DNA of 64,000 bases from Hyphomicrobiales bacterium (GCA_017302635.1 JAFLCX010000004.1:44694-108693), one strand, 5' to 3'. Counted from the stretch's first letter, positions 50,213-59,806 are shown. The notes: generated by a model not told the origin, from the sequence alone. Numbers and translations are program-made.

Positions 50213-52513
50213 TCAGCCGAATGCCATTCGGCGACGGCCCTCGCCCGGCGGCGGTTCAAAGCTCTGGCTCGCTTCTTCCTCGACAATGAAAACCGGGGCT
50301 CCGCGCAAGGTTTCGAGTTTTTCGGCAGCCGTTTCGAGGTGCGCCTCGCTGATATCCGCCGGCGCGATCAGCGCGAAGGCATCGGCCAAATCGCTGAAAG
50401 CCTCGGCGGCTGACCCGACCGGGCCGGCATCAACCACGACAAAGGCGTAAGCTTGGGAAAGCGCCTCGACGAGCGAATACATGGCCGCTCGCGCCTCTGG
50501 CCCCGAAAGGATTTGCGCGATGGGTTCACCGGCCGGAACGAGATGCAGCCGCGAGCGCGGATCGCGATGAATGATATCGGTGATCTCACCTTCCCCGCCG
50601 AGATAGGCCGCGAGGCCATCGGCCTCCGCACCGACCACCCGGGGGTAGAGTTCGTTCGTGCCGGAAAGATCGAGCACCACAGCCGCACCATCCTGCGACA
50701 GGCGGCGGCCAAGGCGCATCGCGTGCAGCGCCGTGCGCGGCTCACGCCCCATGCCATGCAGCATCAGGATCTTGCCCCGCCCGAGATAGCCCATGATCGC
50801 GAGTTCGGTGGCGATTTCATCGGCGATGGCATTGGCCGCACGGGACCGGACCGAGAGCGCGGCCTCATCGGAGAGCATTCCGGCACGCGCGGGCATGGCG
50901 AATGGGTGGCCGACATCGTTGGCGGCGGGGACATCGCGCGGTTCCTTGCGGGATCGACCCGGCAAGGCCGATCGCATGAAGCTTGCGAGCAGCCCCGGCT
51001 TCGAGCGTGTGCCGGGCGGCGGCCCATCGGGCGAAGGTGGCAGCGGCTCGCCATCATGGCCATAGGCCGGAACCGGATAGGACCCGGCATAACCGGCATA
51101 TTCCGGGTATGCCATGGCCGAGGCGCGCGCCATCAGGTGCAGCGAGGCGACCATAGCCGAGGTGATCACGAGCGTTCCGATGGTTGCGAGCAGCACGATC
51201 GGCAACCGTTTCGGAAAGGCCGGATCGTTCTGCGCGAAGGCGCGGCTGATGATGCGCGCATCGGCCGGAGCGGTTGAATCGCTGGTCCGTGCAGCAGCAT
51301 CGAGGAACTTGTTGCGATAGGAATTGAGCTGCTCACGCAAGGCGGTTGCCTCGCGCTCCAGGGCTTTGAGCTGCACTTCATCCTCATTGGAGAGCGCGGC
51401 CGATTTCTTCTGGCTGGTCATCTCGGTCTGAAGGCTTTGCAGGCGGGCCCCGGCGACACGCGCATCATTCTCCAGCGCACGGGCCGCGCGTTCAGCGGCG
51501 GCACGCACCTGCTGTTCGAGATCGGCCAGCTGCGAGCGCAGTTCCTGCATGCGCGGATGGCCGGGCAGCAGGGTGCGCTCGTCAAACGCGATCTGCGCCT
51601 TCAGCGCTGCGCGCTGCTCGAGCAGCCGGCGGACAAGATCGTTGTTGTTGACCTCGCTCGTTTCGAACACGCGCCCGAGCCGGATCGCCTCACGGATGAG
51701 CTTGGCGCGGCTCGTCAAATCCGCCTGCTGCGTGCGGGCCGTGGCGAGTTGAGAGTTCATCTCGGTGAGCTGCTGGGTGGTGATCGAGATGTTGTTCGCA
51801 CCCACGAACAGGCCGCGCTGAGCGCGGAAGGCCTCGACCTTGCTCTCGGCTTCCACCACTTTTTTCATCAGCGGCTCGATGGCCTTGTCCAGCCAGTCGG
51901 AGGTCACGCGCGAAGTGTCGCGCTTTGCCCGCTCTTCGCGGCTCAGATATTCCTCGGCGATGCGGTTGGCGACATCGGCCGCAACCTTGGGATCTTCCGA
52001 CTGGAACTCGATCTGGATCACGCGGCTCTTGCCTTGCGGAAACACCAGCAAGCGCTTGTAATAGGTGCGCAGCACGCGCTCTTCGCGCGGGATCGAACGC
52101 GGATCAGGCATCAGACCCGTCACCATGCCGACCAAATCGATCACGCCGAGCCCTTTCGAGAGCGGATCGAATTCGTCGCGCTCGGCAAGCTTGAGATCGC
52201 GGATCACCTTGAGCGCGAGGTCTTTCGACATCACGATCTGGACCTGGCTCGCAACGGCCTCGGGGTCGATGGCAGGGTCAGTGCGGCTATCGCGATCGGG
52301 GCGGGAATAGACCGTCTCGCGATTTTCGAGCAGCACGCGCGCCTCACCGGCATAGCGCGTTGGCAGCATGTTCACGATCGCGATGGAACCGAAAAACGCC
52401 AGAAGCGTCGGGATGATGATCCAGAATTTCCGCTTCCACAGCGCCTTGCCGAGGCCGGCAATATCGTCATGGGCGCCGAGCGTGGGGACAGCCGGCGTGG
52501 TCGCCGCAGACAT
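50213..52513 (-). CDS. Wzc/GumC-like chain-length regulator with degenerate kinase domain
   Basis: This 766-residue inner-membrane protein has an N-terminal Wzz domain (first helix WIIIPTLLAFFGSIAIVNML near residue 35). A long periplasmic coiled-coil region follows (RTQQADLTSRAKLIREAIRL; LPGHPRMQELRSQLADLEQQ), then a second helix, RLPIVLLATIGTLVITSAMV. From about residue 580 a P-loop-like domain follows, but Walker A reads HGMGREPRTAL, without GK[S/T]. Walker A' is VVLDLSG, and there is no C-terminal tyrosine cluster. It should control polymer length and export with Wza but not autophosphorylate. The ATG at 52513 follows GGGGAAG. It is divergent from wza. Confidence 0.85.
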   Translation of the reverse strand: MSAATTPAVPTLGAHDDIAGLGKALWKRKFWIIIPTLLAFFGSIAIVNMLPTRYAGEARVLLENRETVYSRPDRDSRTDPAIDPEAVASQVQIVMSKDLALKVIRDLKLAERDEFDPLSKGLGVIDLVGMVTGLMPDPRSIPREERVLRTYYKRLLVFPQGKSRVIQIEFQSEDPKVAADVANRIAEEYLSREERAKRDTSRVTSDWLDKAIEPLMKKVVEAESKVEAFRAQRGLFVGANNISITTQQLTEMNSQLATARTQQADLTSRAKLIREAIRLGRVFETSEVNNNDLVRRLLEQRAALKAQIAFDERTLLPGHPRMQELRSQLADLEQQVRAAAERAARALENDARVAGARLQSLQTEMTSQKKSAALSNEDEVQLKALEREATALREQLNSYRNKFLDAAARTSDSTAPADARIISRAFAQNDPAFPKRLPIVLLATIGTLVITSAMVASLHLMARASAMAYPEYAGYAGSYPVPAYGHDGEPLPPSPDGPPPGTRSKPGLLASFMRSALPGRSRKEPRDVPAANDVGHPFAMPARAGMLSDEAALSVRSRAANAIADEIATELAIMGYLGRGKILMLHGMGREPRTALHAMRLGRRLSQDGAAVVLDLSGTNELYPRVVGAEADGLAAYLGGEGEITDIIHRDPRSRLHLVPAGEPIAQILSGPEARAAMYSLVEALSQAYAFVVVDAGPVGSAAEAFSDLADAFALIAPADISEAHLETAAEKLETLRGAPVFIVEEEASQSFEPPPGEGRRRMAFG

Positions 52514-52652
52514 GCGATTCTTCCCCGTTTGCAAGCTTCAACAAAAGCATTCTGGGGCAAACATGGTTTCTAGCGGGTTAAGGCAGGCGCATTTTCGCAA
52601 TTCATTAACCATGCTCGTTCATGGTCGGATTAAAGGATTTCAGGACGATTCC
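52514..52652. promoter_or_regulatory. Divergent intergenic region between wzc-like and wza-like genes
   Basis: This 139-bp spacer must hold both promoters. It includes the inverted repeat ACCATG-N6-CATGGT (52608-52625), overlapped by TTAACCATG, a possible regulator site. Confidence 0.4.
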
Positions 52653-53216
52653 ATGATTTCGCGTCGAGCCCTCTTTGCTTCCTTGTCGCTGGCAGCCCTC
52701 GTGGGCTGCGCGGGCGTGCCACGCCTTACGCCGGAATTCCTCAACGCACAGATCCATGAGCCCTACACACTCGACGCCGGAGATCGCCTCCGTGTGATCG
52801 TGTTCGGGCAGGATAGCCTTTCCAATTCCTACGGCGTTGACGGCGCCGGCCGGATTTCCATGCCGCTGATCGGCCTGATCGATGCGCGCGGACGCACGAC
52901 GCACCAGCTTCAGGCCTCGATCGAGGGGCGCCTGCGCGCCGGCTTCCTGCGCGAGCCGAGGGTTTCTGTTGAGGTTGAGCAATACCGGCCGTTCTTCGTG
53001 CTCGGCGAGGTCAACACCTCAGGCCAATACCCGTTCGTCAACCAGATGACCGTGCAGATGGCCGTGGCGATCGCCGGCGGCTTCTCCCCGCGCGCGAACC
53101 GCAATTACGCCGAACTAACGCGCGTGATCAGCGGCGAAATCACCACCGTCGCGGTGCCGATCAACACGCCGATGCGACCCGGCGACACGATCGTGATCCG
53201 CGAACGCTTCTTCTGA
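52653..53216 (+). CDS. Polysaccharide export lipoprotein (Wza/BexD type)
   Basis: This 187-residue outer-membrane lipoprotein has a signal with lipobox LVGC (Cys19; MISRRALFASLSLAALVGCA). The poly-export domain begins YTLDAGDRLRVIVFGQDSLS and includes YGVDGAGRISMPLIGLIDAR. A single SLBB-like stretch follows with FFVLGEVNTSGQYPFVNQMT. It is shorter than E. coli Wza, matching the compact alphaproteobacterial type (ExoF-like). It forms the outer exit channel for exopolysaccharide. Its stop shares a base with the start of the glycosyltransferase gene (TGATG). Confidence 0.9.
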   Translation: MISRRALFASLSLAALVGCAGVPRLTPEFLNAQIHEPYTLDAGDRLRVIVFGQDSLSNSYGVDGAGRISMPLIGLIDARGRTTHQLQASIEGRLRAGFLREPRVSVEVEQYRPFFVLGEVNTSGQYPFVNQMTVQMAVAIAGGFSPRANRNYAELTRVISGEITTVAVPINTPMRPGDTIVIRERFF

Positions 53217-54364
53217 TGAGCGACAGCTCGAACCGCCCTCTCCGCATCCTGTTGACCTTCCGCGCGCCGGTCGGCGGATTGTTTCGCCATGTCTATGATC
53301 TGGTGAAAGGTTTGCTCCGGCGCGGGCATGAGGTTGGCATCCTGTGCGACTCGACCACCGGAGGCATGCGCGGCAACGCACTGCTCGCCGAACTTGAGCC
53401 CAGCCTGAAGCTCGGTCTTCATCGCCTTCCGATGCATCGCAACCCGCATGTCACGGATATCGCGGCGTTCCGCAAGGTGGCCGAGCTGGTGCGCGATTTG
53501 AAACCCGATGTCGTCCACGGACAAGGCGCCAAGGGCGGCATTTATGCGCGCCTTGGCGGGGTATTAAACCCAAATTCCGGCCCCATCCGATGCTACACGC
53601 CGCATGGGGGCAGCCTGAACTATTATCCCGGCTCGCTGGCCCACAAGGTGTTCATGAAGATCGAGCATCTGCTGGAACGCGGCACAGATCTCTTTCTGTT
53701 CGAGAGCCAGTTCGTGCTCGACCGCTTCAATGAATTTGTCACGGTTTCGAGGCGCCCGACCGTGATCGCCCTCAACGGGCTCTATCCGCATGAATTCAAC
53801 CCCGTCATCCCCAATCCGGACGCACGCGACCTTCTCTACGTGGGCGAATTCCGCGAGGCGAAGGGGATCGACACCTTCATCAACGCCCTGTTGATTCTCG
53901 AAAAAAGCGGCGTGCGCCCCAGTGTGCAGATGGTGGGCTCCGGGCCTCTGGAAGCCACCATCCGCGAACAGATCGCGAGCGCGGGCCTCACCGAGCTTTT
54001 CGACTGGCGTGGAGTGACCCCGGCGACGGAAGCTTTCCGTCTGGGTCGCATCATGGTTGTGCCATCGCGCTTCGAGTCCCTGCCCTACATCGTGCTGGAA
54101 GCTGTTGCCGGCGCGTTGCCTCTCATTTCGACAGATGTCGGTGGAATCCCCGAGATTCTGGCGCGCGACTACCATTACCTCATCCCGCCGAATGACCCCG
54201 TGGCCCTGTCCGCTGCCATCGCGGATGCACTCGGGCGTCCGGATGCAGAGTTGCGTGCTGATGCGAGCAAGCTCTCGGCCAGCGTGCAGGAGCGTTTCCG
54301 GGTCGATCTAATGGTCAACACCATTGTCGCGGCGTACACACACGCGCTCGCCGTGCGGCGCTGA
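53216..54364 (+). CDS. Glycosyltransferase family 4
   Basis: This 382-residue GT-B enzyme has the N-terminal stretch LLTFRAPVGGLFRHVYDLVK with LKPDVVHGQGAKGGIYARLG. The C-terminal donor-site region is FESLPYIVLEAVAGALPLIS followed by TDVGGIPEIL, the E-x7-E pattern of GT4 retaining transferases. RDLLYVGEFREAKGIDTFI is also family-typical. It adds a sugar to the lipid-linked repeat unit on the cytoplasmic side. Donor sugar is unknown. It overlaps wza by one base and is followed by a 93-bp gap. Confidence 0.92.
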   Translation: MSDSSNRPLRILLTFRAPVGGLFRHVYDLVKGLLRRGHEVGILCDSTTGGMRGNALLAELEPSLKLGLHRLPMHRNPHVTDIAAFRKVAELVRDLKPDVVHGQGAKGGIYARLGGVLNPNSGPIRCYTPHGGSLNYYPGSLAHKVFMKIEHLLERGTDLFLFESQFVLDRFNEFVTVSRRPTVIALNGLYPHEFNPVIPNPDARDLLYVGEFREAKGIDTFINALLILEKSGVRPSVQMVGSGPLEATIREQIASAGLTELFDWRGVTPATEAFRLGRIMVVPSRFESLPYIVLEAVAGALPLISTDVGGIPEILARDYHYLIPPNDPVALSAAIADALGRPDAELRADASKLSASVQERFRVDLMVNTIVAAYTHALAVRR

Positions 54365-54457
54365 AAACAGTTAACCCGATCTTGAGGCAACCCTGCGAAG
54401 AATGCCGCTTGCCGCACCAAGCGGCCTTTGTGTGTTGCGTCAGGTGTAGTCAGCGTC

Positions 54458-55969
54458 ATGTCGGCATCCAATGTCACGCCCAGAACCGGGCAGGATGGCC
54501 AGATCGAACCGCGCGAGGGCCGGTTTCGGAGATTTTTTGCGCCCCGCCCCGGCGGCGACCCCACACTCGGCCCCCTCGCCTTCTCGGCTCTGGCCTGTGT
54601 GCTTGAAGCCCTGCTGATTGCTGCATCCGGGTTTCTGATCGCCCTGCTTTATGTCGGCGATCGCCCAGCGATCTTTTCCGAATACCTGCTGCCGGTTCCG
54701 CTGCTGGCTCTCGCAAGCATCGCGATTTTCAACTCGCTCGGGCTCTATGAAATCAATGTGTTGCGCCGCTTTGCGAGCGGCTTGGCGCGCCTGGCCAGTG
54801 CCTGGACCATAGTCTTTCTCATGGCCTTCACGCTGATCTTCTTCCTGAAGATGGAGGGCGTGTTCTCCCGCGTCGTGTTCGGCAGCTGGTATGCCTTTGG
54901 CCTTGTGGGACTGGTGACCGCGCGCTTCGCGATCGCGCGGCTCGGGCACGCGCTGGCAGCACGCGGATTGTTTCGCCGTCGGGCCATTCTCGTGGGCGGA
55001 GGGCCGGAAGCGGATGCCTTTCTCGCGGCGTTGAAAATCCAGCCCGGCCACGATCTCGACATTCTCGGCCTCGTCGATGACCGCACCGACGAACGCTCGC
55101 CCGCTGAAGTGGCGGGCGTGAAAAAGCTCGGCGATGTCGCGAGCCTGCCGGCGATCGTGCGTGCCCATCCGGTTGATCTCGCGATTTTCACGCTGCCTGT
55201 GACGGCCGAGGGTCGCATCATCAAGATGCTCGGCGCACTCAATGTGCTGCCCATCGATATCCGCCTCGCGGCCCATGCGCAGAAGCTCAAGTTCAAGCCG
55301 CGTCACTACATCTATTTCGGCTCGCTCCCTGCCTTTGCGATTTCGGATCGCCCGGTTGCAGGCTGGGCGACATTCCAGAAAGTGATGCTGGACCGGGTTC
55401 TCGGCGGACTCATTCTCGTCGCGCTGCTGCCGCTGATGGGCCTGATCGCCCTTCTCGTGAAGCTCGACAGCCCAGGCCCGGCCTTGTTCCGGCAGAAGCG
55501 CTTCGGCTTCAACAACGAGCCGATCGAGGTTTTCAAATTCCGCTCGATGTACACGGACAAGACCGACCACGATGCCGCGAAGCTCGCAACGCGAGATGAT
55601 CCGCGCATCACGCGCGTCGGGCGCTTCATCCGCCGCACTTCGCTGGATGAGCTGCCGCAACTGATCAATGTCGTGATTTACGGCAATCTTTCGCTCGTCG
55701 GCCCGCGCCCGCATGCCTTCAAGGCCAAGGCCGGCGACCGGCTCTATGAGGAAGTGATCGACGGATATTTCGCGCGCCATCGCGTCAAGCCCGGCATGAC
55801 AGGCTGGGCGCAGATCAATGGCTGGCGCGGCGAGACCGACACCTCCGAGAAGCTCCAGAAGCGTGTGGAGCATGATCTGCACTATATCGAGAACTGGTCT
55901 CTGCTGCTCGATGTCTCGATCCTCGTGATGACGCCGTTTGCGCTCATCAGGGGCGAGAACGCTTACTGA
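54458..55969 (+). CDS. Undecaprenyl-phosphate sugar phosphotransferase (priming enzyme)
   Basis: This 503-residue membrane protein starts exopolysaccharide synthesis by moving a sugar-1-phosphate to undecaprenyl phosphate. Four N-terminal helices (first LEALLIAASGFLIALLY) are followed by a Rossmann-like CoA-binding-type domain (RRAILVGGGPEADAFLAALK). The C-terminal catalytic domain has SPGPALFRQKRFGFNNEPIE, FKFRSMYTD, RTSLDELPQLINVV and SLVGPRPHAF, then KPGMTGWAQINGWRGETDT. All of these are hallmarks of the WbaP/WcaJ/ExoY family. The ATG at 54458 is preferred over an upstream TTG. Confidence 0.95.
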   Translation: MSASNVTPRTGQDGQIEPREGRFRRFFAPRPGGDPTLGPLAFSALACVLEALLIAASGFLIALLYVGDRPAIFSEYLLPVPLLALASIAIFNSLGLYEINVLRRFASGLARLASAWTIVFLMAFTLIFFLKMEGVFSRVVFGSWYAFGLVGLVTARFAIARLGHALAARGLFRRRAILVGGGPEADAFLAALKIQPGHDLDILGLVDDRTDERSPAEVAGVKKLGDVASLPAIVRAHPVDLAIFTLPVTAEGRIIKMLGALNVLPIDIRLAAHAQKLKFKPRHYIYFGSLPAFAISDRPVAGWATFQKVMLDRVLGGLILVALLPLMGLIALLVKLDSPGPALFRQKRFGFNNEPIEVFKFRSMYTDKTDHDAAKLATRDDPRITRVGRFIRRTSLDELPQLINVVIYGNLSLVGPRPHAFKAKAGDRLYEEVIDGYFARHRVKPGMTGWAQINGWRGETDTSEKLQKRVEHDLHYIENWSLLLDVSILVMTPFALIRGENAY

Positions 55970-56079
55970 GCGCACAAGTGCAAGGGCTTCACCCTGCCCC
56001 GGTTTATGCCCGGCCCCACGTGGGGTGGGCGGCGCATTCGCCGTTTCCCTCCGGGCTGCTTGTGCCGCCTCGACACGGA

Positions 56080-57324
56080 ATGGAAGCGTTGCTGCTGATC
56101 TGGCTGGCGCTGACAGTCTTTGCCGGCGCCTTCGTGGTGGTCGACATTGCTTACAACGTGATGACCGTCTCGGCTCTGGGGCTCTTCGTGCTGTTCGGCC
56201 TGCGGCTCGACCGGGCGAATGTGCCGCTGATCCTGTTTCTGGCCGTCTACAACATTGGCGGGCTGATCGCGCTTCAGCCCTATCTCTCGGATGACGAAAG
56301 CCGCGCCTTCATGCTCGGCACCTGTTACGTTGCGGTGACGGCCGCCTTCTTCGCGATGATCCTGAACGAGAACGCCATTGCGCGGCTCGAAGCGCTGAAA
56401 TGGGGGCTGATCGCGGGCGCTCTGATCGCTGCGACAACCGGCATTCTCGGCTATGCGCGCATTGCGGGCCTTGAGGATTATTTCACGATGCATGGCGGAC
56501 GCGCCAAAGGCACATTCCGCGATCCGAACGTGCTCGGGCCGTTCCTCGTGCTGCCGGCCTTGTTTCTGGCGCAGGATATGATCCGCGGGAAAGGCAACCT
56601 GATCCTGCGTGCGAGCTTGCTCTCGGTCATCGTGCTCGGCTTGTTCCTCACCTTTTCGCGCGGCGCATGGGCCTCCTTGGTGATCGGCATGCTGACGCTG
56701 ATGACGGTGAGCGCCATCACGTCAGCCAACTCCGCGATGCGCGCGCGCCTTGGCCTGTTTGTGATCCTCGGGCTTGCTGTGGCGGCGATGGGGTTTGCGG
56801 CCATTCTCTCGGTCGATTCCATCTATGAATTGTTCGCCGATCGCTTCGTGTTGCAGAAGGATTATGATTCCGGTCCCGCCGGGCGCTTCGGCAGCCAGTT
56901 GCGCTCGATTCCTGACCTACTGACCCTGCCTCTCGGGCATGGGCCGAACCGCTTCTCGCATTTCTACCCCGAAAACCCACACAACACATACATCATGGCC
57001 TTCTCGTCCTACGGATGGCTGGGCGGACTGGCGTTTCTCGGGTTCATTCTCACGACGCTGATCATTTCGATCAAGACGCTGTTCCTGCGCACGCCGTTCC
57101 AGCCCTATGTGTTGGTGATCTTCTCCGCGCTGATCCCGCATCTTGTGCAGAATTTCCAGATCGACACCGACCGCTGGCGTCACCTGTTCATGATCTACGG
57201 CCTGAGCTGGGGATTGGCGGCCATCTCGCGCCGCTGGCTCGGAGAATACCGCGCCTATGCCCATCAAAGCTATCGCGAGCAGGCGAGCCTGCGCGGACGG
57301 ATGGCGGCAGAACCCGCCGAGTGA
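56080..57324 (+). CDS. O-antigen ligase / polymerase-like (Wzy) membrane protein
   Basis: This 414-residue protein has about ten hydrophobic helices. The Wzy_C-type domain contains VIVLGLFLTFSRGAWASLVI, with the conserved Arg of the family, followed by a periplasmic loop with GHGPNRFSHFYPENPHNTYI, whose P-H-N motif is diagnostic. AKGTFRDPNVLGPFLVLPAL is another family block. In this setting it probably polymerises the exopolysaccharide repeat units. A GTG at 55978 would add 34 residues; neither start has a good ribosome site. The stop abuts the convergent glycosyltransferase gene. Confidence 0.88.
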   Translation: MEALLLIWLALTVFAGAFVVVDIAYNVMTVSALGLFVLFGLRLDRANVPLILFLAVYNIGGLIALQPYLSDDESRAFMLGTCYVAVTAAFFAMILNENAIARLEALKWGLIAGALIAATTGILGYARIAGLEDYFTMHGGRAKGTFRDPNVLGPFLVLPALFLAQDMIRGKGNLILRASLLSVIVLGLFLTFSRGAWASLVIGMLTLMTVSAITSANSAMRARLGLFVILGLAVAAMGFAAILSVDSIYELFADRFVLQKDYDSGPAGRFGSQLRSIPDLLTLPLGHGPNRFSHFYPENPHNTYIMAFSSYGWLGGLAFLGFILTTLIISIKTLFLRTPFQPYVLVIFSALIPHLVQNFQIDTDRWRHLFMIYGLSWGLAAISRRWLGEYRAYAHQSYREQASLRGRMAAEPAE

Positions 57325-58542
57325 TCAGCGAGCGGCGAGCAGCCCCGCATAAACCTCTTCGAGCCGCCTGCGATGCCGCTCCAGCGTGAAGGGTTCGCGC
57401 CAGTAGTGCCGGTAGGCGGCATGTGACATTGCCTGCACCAACTCATCGTTCCCCATCGTGCGGATGGCACGGGCAAGGTCCTCGGCATCGCCGTGGCGGA
57501 ACCAGAGTCCGGTCTCGCCATCGCGCACACTTTCGCGCCCGGCCGAGCCATCCGAGGCGATCACCGGCGTGCCGAGGGCAAGGCTTTCGAGCACGGTGAG
57601 CGGCTGTCCCTCATACCAGAGCGAAGGGAAAACAAGCGCTCGGGCCTCGCGCAGCCTCCGGCGCACACCGGGCGCATCGTGCCAGCCGAGGAATTTCGAT
57701 TCAGGATATCGCGCCTTCAGCGATGCGCCGGCTGGCCCGTCGCCCACAAAGACCGGTGAAAGCCCCGCGCGGCGCATCGCCTCGGCATAAAGGAACACAC
57801 CCTTCTCTTCAGCAAGCCGCCCGACGAAGATGATCTCGCCGCTCGCCGGCTCCGGTTTCGGCCCCAATGCCTCGACCTCGATCGGATTGGCGATCTCATG
57901 CAGGCGCGTTGTCACCGGCAAATGCCGCTCAATGATTGCGCGCTGAAAGGGGTGGAAATAGGCGACATCGGCCAGCACGCGCGGCAGGCCATGCCAATGC
58001 TTCGCGGCCGCGAGCCGAGCTGCGCGCCAGAGCTTGAAGCCCCAACCGCGCGTATCGCAATTGGTCGTGAGGCACGCCTTGGAGAGCGGCTTCAAGTGGC
58101 AATGCTCGTGCGTGCCGTAATGATAGAAGCCGCCATTCGGGCAGAGCAGGAAATATTCGTGCATCGTGTAGAGCACGGGCAGCTTCGACGCGCGGATCGG
58201 CCCGGCAATTGCAGCCGAGAGCGCCTTGTGCCAGCCATGCACGTGAATGATTGTCCCCTCGCGCGGCTGGGCTTTCAGCAGCCCATGCAACGCGCGCGCC
58301 GCCCCGCGATTGTCGATCGCCCTCCAGGCCGCAGCGACCCGGCTCGGATCGGCGACGAATTCCGGCTGATCGATGCAATGCACCTCGATTCCAGCAGCCG
58401 AGAGCGTCGGGTCGGCAGGACCGACAGCCGAGAACAGCACAACCTCGTGGCCTGCTGATTTCAGTGCAAGGGCGGAATCGAGCGCAACCTTCGCCTGCCC
58501 GCCGTTCACGAAGCACCAATCGACGATCAGGATGACACGCAT
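57325..58542 (-). CDS. Glycosyltransferase family 4 (second)
   Basis: This 405-residue GT-B protein has VLIVDWCFVNGGQAKVALDS near the start (MRVILIVDWCFVNGG), the acceptor-domain glycine loop. IIFVGRLAEEKGVFLYAEAM and FPSLWYEGQPLTVLESLALG, then TPVIASDGSAG, form the GT4 donor site with its E-x7-E motif. It is on the opposite strand to most of the locus, so it forms a separate transcript with the methyltransferase upstream of it (24-bp gap). It probably completes or decorates the repeat unit. Confidence 0.92.
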   Translation of the reverse strand: MRVILIVDWCFVNGGQAKVALDSALALKSAGHEVVLFSAVGPADPTLSAAGIEVHCIDQPEFVADPSRVAAAWRAIDNRGAARALHGLLKAQPREGTIIHVHGWHKALSAAIAGPIRASKLPVLYTMHEYFLLCPNGGFYHYGTHEHCHLKPLSKACLTTNCDTRGWGFKLWRAARLAAAKHWHGLPRVLADVAYFHPFQRAIIERHLPVTTRLHEIANPIEVEALGPKPEPASGEIIFVGRLAEEKGVFLYAEAMRRAGLSPVFVGDGPAGASLKARYPESKFLGWHDAPGVRRRLREARALVFPSLWYEGQPLTVLESLALGTPVIASDGSAGRESVRDGETGLWFRHGDAEDLARAIRTMGNDELVQAMSHAAYRHYWREPFTLERHRRRLEEVYAGLLAAR

Positions 58543-58566
58543 TGGCCCCCGCCCCGCTCCGGGCCC

Positions 58567-59397
58567 TTATTTGCGCAGGATCACAACCGCATAGGTAGTG
58601 AGCGCACGGATATCGAGAGCCGACGACGCGCGATTGGCGAGATGATCCAGCTCACGCGCCACCGGTACGCGGTCGAGATAGCGATGCCCCCAGAACGGGA
58701 GCAGCGCCATTTCCGAATAGCCGATCGGATCTAGCATGCGCTTCAGTTTGGTTTCAGACCCGTAGCACCAGTCGTAAAGCGCGGGGAAAACCGGGTTATC
58801 GCCATCCGCCGCCCGGTTGGGGAAAAAGCGCTCGACAATCGCCTTGGCAGTTTCGGGCGGCAGCAGCTTGTTGATGAGAAACGGCCACGAATAGAGCGTG
58901 GGGAAAAACGCCATGCCGATGCCGCCGGGGCGAAGCATGCGATGGATGTTCTTCCAGGCCTGTTCGACATCATGAATATGCTCGAACACCATACGCGCGG
59001 TCATCAGGTCGAACGCTTCCACGAGATCCGGGCGACCGCGCAGGTCACCCGCGACATCGAACTGGGCGGTCGGCGTACCAGGCGGCAGAAGCGCGAGTTC
59101 GCGCGGATCGATGTCGTTGACGATCACTTCGAGCCCGGCCTTGCGGCCGATTTCAAGAAAACCCGGATCACGCCCGCCCCCGACCTCGAGCAGGCGTTTC
59201 AGGCCGAAATGCTGGGCCAAAGCCAGTGTGAGCGGCTCATAATTCTCCCACGCCCAATCCGAATGCCAGTGCGGACCGCGTGTGCCACCGCGATACTGGT
59301 CAAGCATGCTCGCAAGCGGGCCGTCGGTCTGGACTCGCTGTGCCGGCATACGGGCGATGGAAAGGCGCTTCGCGCTGTAACCGTCAGCAAGGCTCAT
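58567..59397 (-). CDS. Class I SAM-dependent methyltransferase
   Basis: This 276-residue protein contains the Methyltransf_11-type SAM core. LKRLLEVGGGRDPGFLEIGR is motif I, IVNDIDPRELALLPPG the acidic motif II. FDLMTARMVFEHIHDVEQAW and MLRPGGIGMAFFPTLYSWPF complete the core. It is first in a two-gene minus-strand unit with the GT4 gene, so it probably methylates a sugar or polymer in the exopolysaccharide pathway. The 192-bp gap to tRNA-Pro should hold its promoter. Confidence 0.88.
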   Translation of the reverse strand: MSLADGYSAKRLSIARMPAQRVQTDGPLASMLDQYRGGTRGPHWHSDWAWENYEPLTLALAQHFGLKRLLEVGGGRDPGFLEIGRKAGLEVIVNDIDPRELALLPPGTPTAQFDVAGDLRGRPDLVEAFDLMTARMVFEHIHDVEQAWKNIHRMLRPGGIGMAFFPTLYSWPFLINKLLPPETAKAIVERFFPNRAADGDNPVFPALYDWCYGSETKLKRMLDPIGYSEMALLPFWGHRYLDRVPVARELDHLANRASSALDIRALTTYAVVILRK

Positions 59398-59589
59398 GGT
59401 TCGCGGCTCCGGAACTGTTCGGCAGGCAGATATCGTCGGTCAGACCATGCGCTATCGCACGAAAACATCCCGTTAAGACGCGATTTTGGCTTTCACGCTT
59501 AACAACTGGCTGAGGATGGGGACTGTTCCGTTCACCCCGGACAAGCCGATTGCCAGCCCCGCATCGTTTGCCTATAGAGGCGCTCGGTT

Positions 59590-59667
59590 CGGAGTGTAGC
59601 GCAGCCTGGTTAGCGCACTAGTCTGGGGGACTAGGGGTCGTGGGTTCGAATCCCGCCACTCCGACCA
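59590..59667 (+). tRNA. tRNA-Pro (GGG), probable attachment site
   Basis: The sequence folds with acceptor CGGAGTG / CACTCCG and D arm GCGCAGCCTGGTTAGCGC. The anticodon stem CTAGT/ACTAG has loop CTGGGGG (anticodon GGG), the T arm contains GTGGGTTCGAATCCCGC, and CCA is encoded at 59665-59667. The gene is intact. An integrase-bearing element starts immediately 3' of it, the usual arrangement when the tRNA 3' end is the attB core. Confidence 0.95.
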
Positions 59668-59806
59668 TTTTAACCCTTGTGTCTCAATGGGTTGTCAGAT
59701 TTTCGCCGATTGAACGATTGCAGAACGGATGCGGCGGATGCGGTTGCGGCGCGCCGCATCCGTTCGACGGATGTTCGCACTGCCAGAATCAGTCAGTGAC
59801 GTGGCG

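Noticed and set aside
54440..55975. 511-codon minus-strand ORF
   Set aside because: Antisense frame of the priming sugar transferase; no recognisable domain.
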